DNA of 43,298 nucleotides from CAYPUG01 sp964413905 (lineage in GTDB: Bacteria > Chloroflexota > Anaerolineae > JAADDB01), in the NCBI GenBank assembly GCA_964413905.1, contig CAYPUG010000006.1:1-43298 (forward strand). Reading direction: 5' to 3'. Of this stretch, positions 16,067 to 24,029 are shown one piece after another (the stretch's first letter is position 1; the number at the start of each line of letters is the position of its first letter). The notes under the pieces were generated by a model, which was given only the letters and a program-made list of their open reading frames with translations, was not told the DNA's origin and searched no databases. The position numbers and the translations under genes are program-made.

Positions 16067-17110
16067 TCAGGCAAACTGCTTCAGGAAACGAATATCGTTG
16101 CTGAAGAAATAGCGAATGTCGTTGATGCCATGCTTGAGCATGGCAATGCGTTCCGGCCCCATGCCAAAGGCGAAACCGGTGAACTCATCCGGATCGTAAC
16201 CGCCGTTGCGGAGCACCACCGGATGAACCATGCCTGCTCCCATAATCTCCAACCACCCGGTGTACTTGCACACGCGGCAGCCCTTACCACCGCAGAGGAT
16301 GCAATCCATGTCCACCTCCACGCTGGGTTCGGTAAAGGGGAAGTGGGAGCAGCGGAAGCGCAATTTGCGCTCCGGACCGAACATTTGGCGCACAAAATTG
16401 ACCACCGTGCCCTTTAAGTCGGCAAAAGTGATATTGCGTCCGATGACCAGTCCTTCCACTTGATGAAACATCATTTCCGAACGCGGGGTCACCTGTTCAT
16501 AACGATAGCATTTGCCCGGGAGAATCACTCGAATAGGTTCCGGCGCGAACTCCCGCATGGCCCATATCTGCCCCGGTGAGGTGTGCGTACGAAGGAGTTG
16601 CCCTTCGTTGGTGGTGTAGAAAGTGTCCCACATGTCGCGTGCCGGGTGGCCGGGCGGAATGTTCAGCAATTCAAAATTATATTCATCGGTTTCCACCTCC
16701 GGCGCGTCGTACACCTGGAACCCCATCTGTTTGAAGATGTCCACTATTTCCCGCAATACCATGTTGCTGGGGTGATACCTTCCTACAGGTGGACGCCGGC
16801 CCGGCAATGTGGGATCAAAGGCTTCGGTGCGCAATTCACTTTCAATGGCCTGACGCTTGAGAGCTTCTTGTCGTTCCTCGAACGCGTGTTGGAGGCGTTG
16901 CTTTAAGGTGTTTACGGCTTGTCCGTATGCCGGACGTTGCTCCGGGGGCAACTCGCGCAGTCGCTTGATGGCCTGAGTGGCTAATCCTTTACGCCCAAGG
17001 TATTTGACTCGCCAGGCATCCAGGGCCTTCTCATTCTGGGCGTGTTGAAGTTCCTCCAGGGCGGTGGATTCCAATTGTTGGAGTTCCTGTAGTTCCTCCT
17101 GTAGCGTCAT
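16067..17110 (-). CDS. pheS: Phenylalanine--tRNA ligase alpha subunit
   Basis: A 347-residue class II aminoacyl-tRNA synthetase subunit that charges tRNA-Phe together with PheT in the cytoplasm. The N-terminal coiled coil is at about 1-95. Motif 2 appears as RFRCSHFPFTEPSVEVD (251-267) and motif 3 as GFAFGMGPERIAMLKHGI (312-329). Between them Cys270, Cys273, Cys278 and Cys281 form a CxxC-x4-CxxC zinc-knuckle-like insertion found in many bacterial PheS proteins. GAGGAT precedes the ATG. pheT, usually directly downstream, is not in the window: the next gene on this strand encodes a VanW protein. Confidence 0.95.
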   Translation of the reverse strand: MTLQEELQELQQLESTALEELQHAQNEKALDAWRVKYLGRKGLATQAIKRLRELPPEQRPAYGQAVNTLKQRLQHAFEERQEALKRQAIESELRTEAFDPTLPGRRPPVGRYHPSNMVLREIVDIFKQMGFQVYDAPEVETDEYNFELLNIPPGHPARDMWDTFYTTNEGQLLRTHTSPGQIWAMREFAPEPIRVILPGKCYRYEQVTPRSEMMFHQVEGLVIGRNITFADLKGTVVNFVRQMFGPERKLRFRCSHFPFTEPSVEVDMDCILCGGKGCRVCKYTGWLEIMGAGMVHPVVLRNGGYDPDEFTGFAFGMGPERIAMLKHGINDIRYFFSNDIRFLKQFA

Positions 17111-17179
17111 GGTTCATCCTCGTTATGTTGGGTGGTCTCTGGGTCCAAGATGTCCTCATTATCCCTGTCTTCCAATAAT

Positions 17180-17209
17180 TTGTCAATCGTTCAAGAAAAC
17201 GGGTATGAT
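17180..17209 (+). promoter_or_regulatory. Probable promoter of the sigma factor gene
   Basis: TTGTCA (17180-17185) and TATGAT (17204-17209) with an 18-base spacer, about 150 bases upstream of the sigma factor start and divergent from pheS. Confidence 0.5.
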
Positions 17210-17363
17210 GAGCCTTGTACGGTGGTCGGGGAAGAACTCCGGCCCATCGCCGAGGTATCTTTCCGGAAAGTCTTAAAATTTTTGTCCCCCGTAATTTTCT
17301 ACCCCTTTTTGCGTCATCATAAACGGGTAAGGGCATTGCACAGAAAGGGTACAAGGCGGATCC

Positions 17364-17915
17364 GTGGCAGCCAACAATGCAGACAGCCAGGTATATGAGC
17401 GTGTACGCGCTTTAGACCCAAGCGCGCTCGCTCAAATATACGATATGTACTCGACGAAGATCTATCGATACATCTATCACCGCGTTGGGGATCCGGATGT
17501 TGCCGAGGATCTAACGGCCCTTACCTTCACCAAAATGTTGGAGGCCATCCATAGTGGACGCGATTGGCATACATCTTTTTCGGGGTGGCTTTATCGCATT
17601 GCTCATAATGTGGTGGTGGATTACTTCCGCAAGAAGGGGCGGGCCCAATATGTTACGCTTGACACGGGTCTGCCCCTTCGTGCTGAGGATATGGATCCCT
17701 TCCAGGAAGCCGCGAAGACTCTCCAACGGGAAGCTCTTCGACGGGCCATCGATCAACTGACGCCGGATCAAGCAACGGTGATCGTCATGCGATTTTTGGA
17801 AGGGTACAGTATTGCCGAAGTGGCCAAGGTTATGGGAAAGACAGAGGGCGCGGTGAAAGCTTTGCAATTCCGAGCCGTTGAACGGCTTCGGCATTTAATG
17901 AAGGATATATCGTGA
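17364..17915 (+). CDS. ECF-like sigma-70 family RNA polymerase sigma factor
   Basis: A 183-residue sigma factor with only regions 2 and 4. Region 2 (about 22-95) contains AQIYDMYSTKIYRYIYHRVGDPDVAEDLTALTF and the DNA-melting/-10 block FSGWLYRIAHNVVVDYFRKKGR. Region 4 (about 120-178) contains LTPDQATVIVMRFLEGYSIAEVAKVMGKTEGAVKALQFRAVERLR, the helix-turn-helix for the -35 element. GTG start at 17364 with an AAGGCGG site upstream. The stop overlaps the GTG of the following membrane protein (GTGA), a classic sigma/anti-sigma coupling. Regulon unknown. Confidence 0.9.
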   Translation: MAANNADSQVYERVRALDPSALAQIYDMYSTKIYRYIYHRVGDPDVAEDLTALTFTKMLEAIHSGRDWHTSFSGWLYRIAHNVVVDYFRKKGRAQYVTLDTGLPLRAEDMDPFQEAAKTLQREALRRAIDQLTPDQATVIVMRFLEGYSIAEVAKVMGKTEGAVKALQFRAVERLRHLMKDIS

Positions 17916-19717
17916 GCGATCCCACACGCTTGGAACGCTTATTTGAAGAAGCGGTTGAACGCATAGAGGCCGGAGAGCCCATTGAGCAGGTGCTGGCATC
18001 GTATCCGGCCGAAGTAGCGCGCGAGTTGGAACCCTTGTTATCCGTCGTTTCCCTGTTCGATGGGTTCCCCGAACCGCCCCCTCGATCCCCGCGACGCGTC
18101 GCCCAGGGACGGGCGGCGTTTCTGGCCCAAGCCGCTCAGATGCGCTCTCAACCCTCCTGGTGGGAGCGTCTGACCCGGTCGTTGCGTACCCTCGTGGGCG
18201 GGTTATCGCCTTCCTGGCAGAGGATCGCGTTAACCGTGTCCGCGTTGTTGGTGTTGATTGTGCTCGGCCACACCACGCTGGTGCGAGCATCGCAGAGTTT
18301 GCCGGGCGATCCGCTCTACTCTCTCAAGCGCACCTGGGAGGGATTGACCGTGCTTCTGACCCTCTCGCCGGAAGAGCGGGCCGCCTTGCAAGCGGAATAC
18401 ATTAAACGTCGGCAGGCCGAAGTGGCCCAAGTTTTGCAACGTCATCGACCTGTAGACCGGTTACAGTGGGCGGGTTACATCGTATCTATCGAGGGAGAGA
18501 TATGGCAGGTGGACGGCCAGACCCTGCGGGTGCCGCAGAGTGCGCGTATTCACGGGACGCCTGCCGTAGGGAAATGGGCCGACGTGGTTGCCATGGCTCC
18601 CGGCGACGGCACGCTTATCGCGCGGGAGATCATCGTCGAAGACCGGCCGCCTGTCCTCTCCATCCCGACGCCTACCCCAACCGCAACCCCGACCCCGTCG
18701 CCGACCGACACGGCGACACCTACGGCGACGGCTACCCCGACGCCGTCGCCTACACCTTCACCTACAGCGACACCTATCCCCTCCGCGACACCGACACCGA
18801 CCGCGTCGCCTACACCTACGGACACAGCAACACCCACGGAAACGCCTACCCTTACCCCATCCCCGACCGCCACTCCGACCATCATGCACCAACCGGCGGT
18901 GGAATTCCAGGGGCACATCCAGCAAAAGCACGATACTCGTTGGCTCATTATGAACCACGTGGTGGATGTGTCTGAAGCCACCATTGATGAAAGCAAAGGC
19001 AAAGCGGATGTCGGCGCGGAAGTGTGGGTGCGTGGCTATGATATGGGCGAGTACATCAAGGCTGAACGGATCGTCGTCCTCTTGTCCATCCCGCACATGG
19101 ATATCCCCGAGAGTATCACGGGCATCATCGAGTCCATGGACGGGGAGGTATGGGTGGTGAGTGGAACGACGATTATCGTACCGGCCGACGCCCAAATTTA
19201 CGGAACCCCGGCGGTCGGCCGGTCGGTGACGGTGAATCTTATTCACAAAGCGGATGGGCGACGGATTGCGCGGGAGATTTATGTCCACCCCCAGAATCCC
19301 GTGCACGAGTTCACGGCTGTGCTCATGGCCAAGGATGGCAATCATTGGACCATCGGGGGGTACGTCATCTTGGTCGATGAGGCGACGACTATCGAAGGGG
19401 ACCCTCAAGTGGGGGATGTGGTGGACGCGCGGGTAGAAGAGTTGCCGGACGGCACATATCATGCTCTGTCGATCCGGGTGCGGGAAAAGGCCACACCAAC
19501 GCTCACCCCCACATCCACCTCCACACCCACGCCGACGTCCGTGCCGACGTTCACACCGACGCCGACGCCAACATGTACAGCCACGGCTACTCCCACTCCT
19601 GTGCCGCCGACCTTCACGCCCACCGCCACACCGACGTACCCCCCTACGCCTGCAGCCACAGCTACGCCCACGTCTACTCCCACGCCAACCAGTACACCGA
19701 GCCCTAACTCACCATAA
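17912..19717 (+). CDS. Membrane protein with DUF5667-like region and four DUF5666-like repeats; putative anti-sigma partner
   Basis: A 601-residue protein. Residues 1-100 are cytoplasmic and helical. A membrane segment follows at 104-122, then ASQSLPGDPLYSLKRTWE (126-143), the DUF5667 signature. Four beta-rich DUF5666-like repeats follow at about 185-245, 330-390, 400-460 and 467-526. The first and third are most alike, sharing HGTPAVG/YGTPAVG and IAREI. Two Thr/Pro-rich linkers (251-324 and 527-601) look like extracellular spacers. The GTG start overlaps the sigma factor stop by four bases. The position strongly suggests that the cytoplasmic part binds the sigma factor, while the outer repeats may sense or bind something at the surface. 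The role is inference; no anti-sigma zinc motif (HxxxCxxC) is seen. Confidence 0.75.
   Translation: MSDPTRLERLFEEAVERIEAGEPIEQVLASYPAEVARELEPLLSVVSLFDGFPEPPPRSPRRVAQGRAAFLAQAAQMRSQPSWWERLTRSLRTLVGGLSPSWQRIALTVSALLVLIVLGHTTLVRASQSLPGDPLYSLKRTWEGLTVLLTLSPEERAALQAEYIKRRQAEVAQVLQRHRPVDRLQWAGYIVSIEGEIWQVDGQTLRVPQSARIHGTPAVGKWADVVAMAPGDGTLIAREIIVEDRPPVLSIPTPTPTATPTPSPTDTATPTATATPTPSPTPSPTATPIPSATPTPTASPTPTDTATPTETPTLTPSPTATPTIMHQPAVEFQGHIQQKHDTRWLIMNHVVDVSEATIDESKGKADVGAEVWVRGYDMGEYIKAERIVVLLSIPHMDIPESITGIIESMDGEVWVVSGTTIIVPADAQIYGTPAVGRSVTVNLIHKADGRRIAREIYVHPQNPVHEFTAVLMAKDGNHWTIGGYVILVDEATTIEGDPQVGDVVDARVEELPDGTYHALSIRVREKATPTLTPTSTSTPTPTSVPTFTPTPTPTCTATATPTPVPPTFTPTATPTYPPTPAATATPTSTPTPTSTPSPNSP
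18662..18883 (+). repeat. Low-complexity Thr/Pro-coding repeat tract 1
   Basis: Codes for a run of TPT/TPS/TAT units between the first and second DUF5666-like repeats. The DNA is a degenerate array of ACNCCN hexamers, with ORF-like shadows on the other strand that should be ignored. Confidence 0.8.
19490..19714 (+). repeat. Low-complexity Thr/Pro-coding repeat tract 2
   Basis: Codes for the Thr/Pro-rich C-terminal tail of the same protein. It is similar in composition to tract 1 and may vary in length between strains. Confidence 0.8.
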
Positions 19718-19820
19718 AGCAGGCGCGGATATTTTCCATATTTAAGTCAGGGTGCATTCGTGGAGTTAGTCAATGGGCCTCGCACATAGGACTTTTGTCT
19801 CATGGCCCCCCTTGTGCACG

Positions 19821-19831
19821 TGTGGTATACT
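19821..19831 (+). promoter_or_regulatory. Extended -10 promoter
   Basis: TGTGG followed by TATACT (19826-19831), about 100 bases upstream of the start at 19928. No clear -35. Same style as the parA and dgt promoters. Confidence 0.45.
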
Positions 19832-19927
19832 AGTAGTGTTAAATGGGTGTGGCGGGCCCTGTCGCGCGCCTTCTATCGTTTTAAGCACATATTCGTCTGT
19901 CCGGCTTTTATGATTCGAGCGGATTAC

Positions 19928-21139
19928 ATGACAGACCTACGACGTCGCCGCCCTCTAAATCGAATATGGATGTATGTGGGGCTCCTCTTTGTTTTGGTGA
20001 GCCTTGTGCCTGTGGTCGTGCACGCGGTAGAACCGGATAACCAGGAAACCTTCCCCGGTATGCTCAACGACGGCCTTTGGTTGTCTCCTCCTACGGTCTT
20101 GGGTACCCTCTCAGAACGTGCTCGCGTTACGGTTGTGTCCACGTCGAGCGGGGAGACTCATGTAGTGTGGGAGGAAGGGGGGCGACTGTATCACACGTGG
20201 CGCGATGTGCGCCGAGTGTGGCATTCCCCACGGTTGGTGTATTACGGTACCTCTCCCTCGCTGGCCGTGGATCCCCACGGCGTCGTTCATATGGTGTTCG
20301 CCCAGGATGTCATTGGGAATTTTGAAATCTACCATACCGTATTCAACGGGACAATGTGGTCACTCCCTACAAATGTATCCCACACACGAGCCCACTCGTA
20401 TAGTCCCCACATCGGCGTGGGGCCTGATGGCGCTCTGCATGTGGTGTGGACCGATCGCACCGGAGGACAAGATCGGGTGTACCACGCGATCTTGCAAGGA
20501 CAGGTGTGGGTGGACGCTCCTTTGCCCAACGCGTGGGGAAAATCTCCAACCCTGGAAATCGACACGCGAAATGTGGGCCATGTGATTTGGCAACAGCGAA
20601 ACATCCACGGCCTGTGGGACGTGTACCACATGAGCGGCATCTCCGATGTGTGGCAATTACCCCAAAACATCAGTGATAACTCTAACGCGAACAGCGTCGC
20701 ACCTCAGGCGGTCGTGGACCGGGAGGATTGGACCCACGTGGTGTGGTTGGAAGATGCAGCAACCGGACCGAGGCTGATGTATTCCGTAGGACGGGATCAG
20801 GGATGGTTGTGGCCACAGTCGCTCGCGAGGGGCCCGGTAGAGGATGTTTCCCTCAGCACCAGCGAACAAGGGATGTACATCCACGTGTGGTGGGCGGATA
20901 CCCAAGGCTGGTGGGAACGCTGGCGGGCCAGTACGGCTTGGAGATGGTCCGCACCTTTGCAACTAGCCGGCTTCGGCGTTCGCCACTTTTCCTTCATCTT
21001 TTCCCCGCACAACGGGCGTCGGGTGGACGCCTTGTGGCAAGTAGAAGGGGATGACGGACAACGGATGGATTTGTGGTACGGTGAAATCCGCACCCCTGTA
21101 GTTCAACGTCTGTACTTCGCTATCATGGGACTCCGTTGA
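19928..21139 (+). CDS. Secreted protein with seven beta-propeller-like repeats
   Basis: From the ATG at 19928 the protein begins with an arginine-rich n-region and a hydrophobic stretch ending VPVVVHA, which looks like a signal peptide (about 30 residues). The mature part repeats a pattern of about 45-50 residues centred on a HxVW-type strand followed by a Tyr-His strand: THVVWEEGGRLYH, VHMVFAQD, LHVVWTDRTGG, GHVIWQQRN, THVVWLEDA, IHVWWADT and VDALWQVEG. Seven units fit a seven-bladed propeller of the sialidase/BNR-like type, but no catalytic sialidase residues are evident. Function unknown; probably surface or extracellular binding. Upstream in-frame ATGs (19802, 19910) have no ribosome binding site and the first lies before the likely promoter. 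Confidence 0.7.
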   Translation: MTDLRRRRPLNRIWMYVGLLFVLVSLVPVVVHAVEPDNQETFPGMLNDGLWLSPPTVLGTLSERARVTVVSTSSGETHVVWEEGGRLYHTWRDVRRVWHSPRLVYYGTSPSLAVDPHGVVHMVFAQDVIGNFEIYHTVFNGTMWSLPTNVSHTRAHSYSPHIGVGPDGALHVVWTDRTGGQDRVYHAILQGQVWVDAPLPNAWGKSPTLEIDTRNVGHVIWQQRNIHGLWDVYHMSGISDVWQLPQNISDNSNANSVAPQAVVDREDWTHVVWLEDAATGPRLMYSVGRDQGWLWPQSLARGPVEDVSLSTSEQGMYIHVWWADTQGWWERWRASTAWRWSAPLQLAGFGVRHFSFIFSPHNGRRVDALWQVEGDDGQRMDLWYGEIRTPVVQRLYFAIMGLR

Positions 21140-21160
21140 ATTGCCTCTTATCTTCTTGAT

Positions 21161-21188
21161 TTGACGTTGTTTCCCCTATCCATATACA
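21161..21188 (+). promoter_or_regulatory. Probable promoter of ffh and following genes
   Basis: TTGACG (21161-21166) and TATACA (21183-21188), 16-base spacer, about 110 bases upstream of ffh. The leader contains a G-rich/CACCTCC hairpin near 21240-21265. Confidence 0.5.
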
Positions 21189-21302
21189 ATCCTCTTCGCT
21201 GCCGATGAACATGTTTGTCCTTGGGAGATGGTGTGAGCAGTGGGGAGGGTGTTCACCTCCTTTCCACTCCTCGTGTGGAAGACCATTTGAGGAAGTGCCG
21301 TC

Positions 21303-22631
21303 ATGTTTGATGCGTTGTCCGAACGCTTGCAGGGTGTATTCGATAAACTCAACCGTAGAGGCGTCCTCACCGAAGCCGATGTGGACGCGGCCTTGCGCGA
21401 AGTGCGACTGGCTCTGCTTGAGGCCGACGTGAACTACAAGGTCGTTAAGGCCTTCATCCGTCGTGTGCGCGAGCGGGCCATCGGCGAGGAAGCCCACCGA
21501 CATCTCACCCCGGCCCAGCAAGTCATCAAAATCGTTCATGAAGAATTGGTGCGCACCCTGGGCGAGCCGGGCCGTTTGAACTTCTCAGGATCGCCCCCCC
21601 ACATTATCATGCTGGTGGGGTTGCAGGGGTCTGGTAAGACCACCACCGCGGCGAAACTGGCGCTGAAGCTACGTAAAGAAGGTCATCGGCCGCTGTTGAT
21701 CGCGGCGGATACATATCGTCCCGCGGCCGTCCAGCAGTTGGAAGTGTTGGGTAAGCAAATCCAGGTGCCCGTGTACAGTGAGGGGACCGAACCGCCTCCC
21801 CCGGACATTTGTGAGCAGGGCGTAATCTATGCGCGTAAGCACGGTTACACTGTGGTCATCATGGACACCGCGGGCCGTCTTCATATTGACGACGCGATGA
21901 TGGCCGAATTGGAGGCCATTCGAGATCGCACGAAGCCTAAGGAGATCTTGTTAGTTGTGGATGCAATGACCGGACAGGACGCGGTGCGCGTGGCCGAAGA
22001 GTTCAACCGTCGGGTAGGGCTAACCGGCCTCATCCTCACAAAAGTGGACGGCGATGCCCGCGGTGGGGCCGCAATTTCCGTACGCGAGGTGACCGGTGTG
22101 CCCATTAAGTACCTGGGCGTGGGAGAAAAATTGGACGCGTTGGAACTCTTCCATCCGGACCGGCTGGCCTCTCGCATTTTGGGGATGGGTGATGTGCTCA
22201 CGCTCATCGAGAAGGCGGAGCAGGAATTGGACCGCGAGAAAGCGCTGGAGGCAGAAAAGCGCTTATTGGAAGGCACGTTCACCTTAGAAGATTTTCTTGA
22301 ACAACTTCAGGAGATGAAGAAACTGGGACCTTTATCCCAACTCTTAGAGCTCATCCCGGGGATGAACCGTCTGGCAAAACAGTTACCTGCCGAGCTCACG
22401 GACAAACAGTTAAAGCGGGTCGAAGCGATTATTTATTCCATGACGCCGGAGGAACGTCGCAATCCTCGCATCATCAACAGCTCTCGGAAAAAGCGCATTG
22501 CTCGTGGTTCCGGCACAACGGTCCAGGAAGTCAACCAACTGCTACGGCAGTTTCGGCAGATGCAACAGTTGATGAAGCAGTTGCGTAAAGGGCGTTTTCC
22601 GGGTAACCTATTTGGTGGGTTTTTAGGATAG
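21303..22631 (+). CDS. ffh: Signal recognition particle protein Ffh (SRP54)
   Basis: A 442-residue SRP GTPase that binds signal sequences of nascent membrane proteins with the 4.5S RNA and delivers them to FtsY. N domain at 1-95; the P-loop GLQGSGKTTTAAKLA is at 106-120; DTYRPAAVQQL and the DTAGRL block (G3) follow; TKVDGDARGG is the G4/closing region. The Met-rich M domain starts near 325 with TLEDFLEQLQEMKKLGPLSQLLELIPGM. It contains the RNA-binding INSSRKKRIARGSG and ends in a Met/Gln-rich helix (RQMQQLMKQLRKG). GAGGAAG lies upstream of the ATG. First gene of a long plus-strand chain; rpsP follows as in Bacillus. Confidence 0.97.
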   Translation: MFDALSERLQGVFDKLNRRGVLTEADVDAALREVRLALLEADVNYKVVKAFIRRVRERAIGEEAHRHLTPAQQVIKIVHEELVRTLGEPGRLNFSGSPPHIIMLVGLQGSGKTTTAAKLALKLRKEGHRPLLIAADTYRPAAVQQLEVLGKQIQVPVYSEGTEPPPPDICEQGVIYARKHGYTVVIMDTAGRLHIDDAMMAELEAIRDRTKPKEILLVVDAMTGQDAVRVAEEFNRRVGLTGLILTKVDGDARGGAAISVREVTGVPIKYLGVGEKLDALELFHPDRLASRILGMGDVLTLIEKAEQELDREKALEAEKRLLEGTFTLEDFLEQLQEMKKLGPLSQLLELIPGMNRLAKQLPAELTDKQLKRVEAIIYSMTPEERRNPRIINSSRKKRIARGSGTTVQEVNQLLRQFRQMQQLMKQLRKGRFPGNLFGGFLG

Positions 22632-22717
22632 GTATGAGGTGACCGATTTATGGTGTAAGGAGTAGCAACTTTAGCGAACATCCATTATCTTGGTTGAAAA
22701 GGAGTAGAGGATCGATC

Positions 22718-22963
22718 ATGGTGCGAATTCGTTTGCGACGGCAAGGTAAGCGCAATCAGCCATCGTATCGTATCGTGGTGGCCGATTCACGGGCGCCACG
22801 GGACGGTCGTTTTATTGAAATTTTGGGGTTTTATAACCCCCGTACAAACCCGCCCACGTTCCGGGTAAACGAGGAGCGGGCTCGCTACTGGTTGTCCCAG
22901 GGGGCTCAACCCAGTGAAGCCGTGGCCCGCATCTTGCGCAAGATGGGTGTTCTCAATTCGTAG
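22718..22963 (+). CDS. rpsP: 30S ribosomal protein S16
   Basis: An 81-residue ribosomal protein. MVRIRLRRQGKRNQPSYRIVVADSRAPRDGRFIEILGFYNP is the complete S16 signature, and the C-terminal SEAVARILRKMGVL block matches. The ATG at 22718 is preferred over an ATG eight codons upstream because homologues start at MVRIRLRR; GAGG lies about ten bases before it. It is followed by khpA after a 142-base gap that can form a partial hairpin around 23055-23090. Confidence 0.96.
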   Translation: MVRIRLRRQGKRNQPSYRIVVADSRAPRDGRFIEILGFYNPRTNPPTFRVNEERARYWLSQGAQPSEAVARILRKMGVLNS

Positions 22964-23105
22964 GACTTTCAACATGTTCCATAAGGTACCTTGGCGCGGG
23001 GGGAACGCGGTCCTTCTCGGCCGAGGCTTGGGACAAACGTCCGGTTCTTTGTAGGGCCTTCCCGCAGGATGTATGGAAGGCTGCCCTGGAGAAAGGGGGG
23101 CTTCG

Positions 23106-23333
23106 ATGAAAGAACTTGTGGAGTATATCGCCAAAGCGTTGGTGACCGATCCTTCTCAGGTTCGGGTTGAGGAGGAAGACAAGGGCGATACGATCGTGCT
23201 GCACTTGTACGTGGCTCCCGAGGATATGGGACGCGTCATCGGCCGGGGGGGGCGGGTAGCCAACGCTATGCGTACGCTGCTCCGTGTCGCTGCTACGCGT
23301 CAAGGAAAGCGGGTGACCTTAGACATCGGGTAA
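23106..23333 (+). CDS. khpA: KH-domain RNA-binding protein KhpA (YlqC/UPF0109)
   Basis: A 75-residue single-KH-domain protein. MKELVEYIAKALVTDPSQVRVEEEDKGDTIVL leads into APEDMGRVIGRGGRVANAMRTLL, in which IGRGGR is the RNA-binding GxxG loop. KhpA forms a complex with the Jag protein KhpB in several Gram-positive bacteria and binds many RNAs; a jag gene is present at 38716 in this window. GGGGGG lies five bases before the ATG at 23106. Confidence 0.93.
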   Translation: MKELVEYIAKALVTDPSQVRVEEEDKGDTIVLHLYVAPEDMGRVIGRGGRVANAMRTLLRVAATRQGKRVTLDIG

Positions 23334-23451
23334 CCGGAGCATCCGCAAAGGCCGCGTTGTCGTGGGTGAGAATCTCCGTAGAGATGGACACGTTTTGTCT
23401 CCGTGGACACGTGGTCGGTTGTGTTATTGGGTGAAAGCGTGTGGATGGGAA

Positions 23452-23482
23452 GAAAGGCGGAGGCGATATGTCTCCGCCTTTC
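23452..23482 (+). promoter_or_regulatory. Leader hairpin just upstream of rimM
   Basis: An 11-bp perfect stem (23452-23462 with 23472-23482), nine-base loop, ending 20 bases before the rimM ATG. There is no T run of terminator type, so it is more likely an mRNA structure affecting rimM translation or stability. Confidence 0.4.
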
Positions 23483-23501
23483 CGTGTCTGTGAAGGAAGA
23501 G

Positions 23502-24029
23502 ATGGCTCGACAGAAACGCCGAACACCGCGATACTTAGCTGTTGGGAGAATTGTCGCACCGCATGGCGTTCGAGGGGAGGTGGAAGTGGAGATTCACACC
23601 GATTTCCCCCAGCGCTTTGTTCCGGGCGCGCGCTTGCTGGTCGGTGAGCGCAAGGTGCCCATGAACGTGGAAAGTGTCCGCCCCTACCGGAAGCGCCTCC
23701 TCATCAAGTTCGCGGAGGTGGTGGATCGCACGGCCGCTGAAACCTGGCGGGGCGCGTGGATTCATGTTCCCGTCGAGGAGGCGTGGCCCCTGGCGGAGGA
23801 TGAGTTCTATGAATACCAGATCGTCGGGTTGGATGTGTGGACAGATCAAGGTGAGTTCTTGGGCACGGTGGATCATATCATTTACACCGGTGCGAACGAC
23901 GTGTACGTGGTGATCGGCCCTAAGGGCGAGGTGCTGCTTCCCGCCATCAAGCAGGTCATCTTAGATGTGAACTTGGACGAAGGACGGATGACGGTTCATT
24001 TATTACCGGGTTTAGTGGAAGCGGATTAA
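23502..24029 (+). CDS. rimM: Ribosome maturation factor RimM
   Basis: A 175-residue 16S rRNA processing factor that binds ribosomal protein S19 during 30S assembly. RYLAVGRIVAPHGVRGEVEVEIHTDFPQRF is the RimM N-terminal domain signature. The C-terminal PRC-barrel domain includes EDEFYEYQIVGLDVWTDQGEFLGTV and VLLPAIKQVILDVNLDEGRMTVHLLPGL. The ATG at 23502 follows AAGGAAGAG directly and matches homologues; upstream in-frame ATGs run through a hairpin. The stop TAA abuts the dprA ATG with no gap, so the two are coupled. trmD and rplS, usually next in this operon, are absent here. Confidence 0.95.
   Translation: MARQKRRTPRYLAVGRIVAPHGVRGEVEVEIHTDFPQRFVPGARLLVGERKVPMNVESVRPYRKRLLIKFAEVVDRTAAETWRGAWIHVPVEEAWPLAEDEFYEYQIVGLDVWTDQGEFLGTVDHIIYTGANDVYVVIGPKGEVLLPAIKQVILDVNLDEGRMTVHLLPGLVEAD

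Noticed and set aside
18550..19002. Val/Gly-rich antisense open frame over the Thr/Pro tract
   Set aside because: It is the complement of the repeat tract; such frames appear automatically opposite Thr/Pro repeats.
23055..23090. Terminator between rpsP and khpA
   Set aside because: The stem is short, bulged and lacks a T run; the genes most likely share one transcript.
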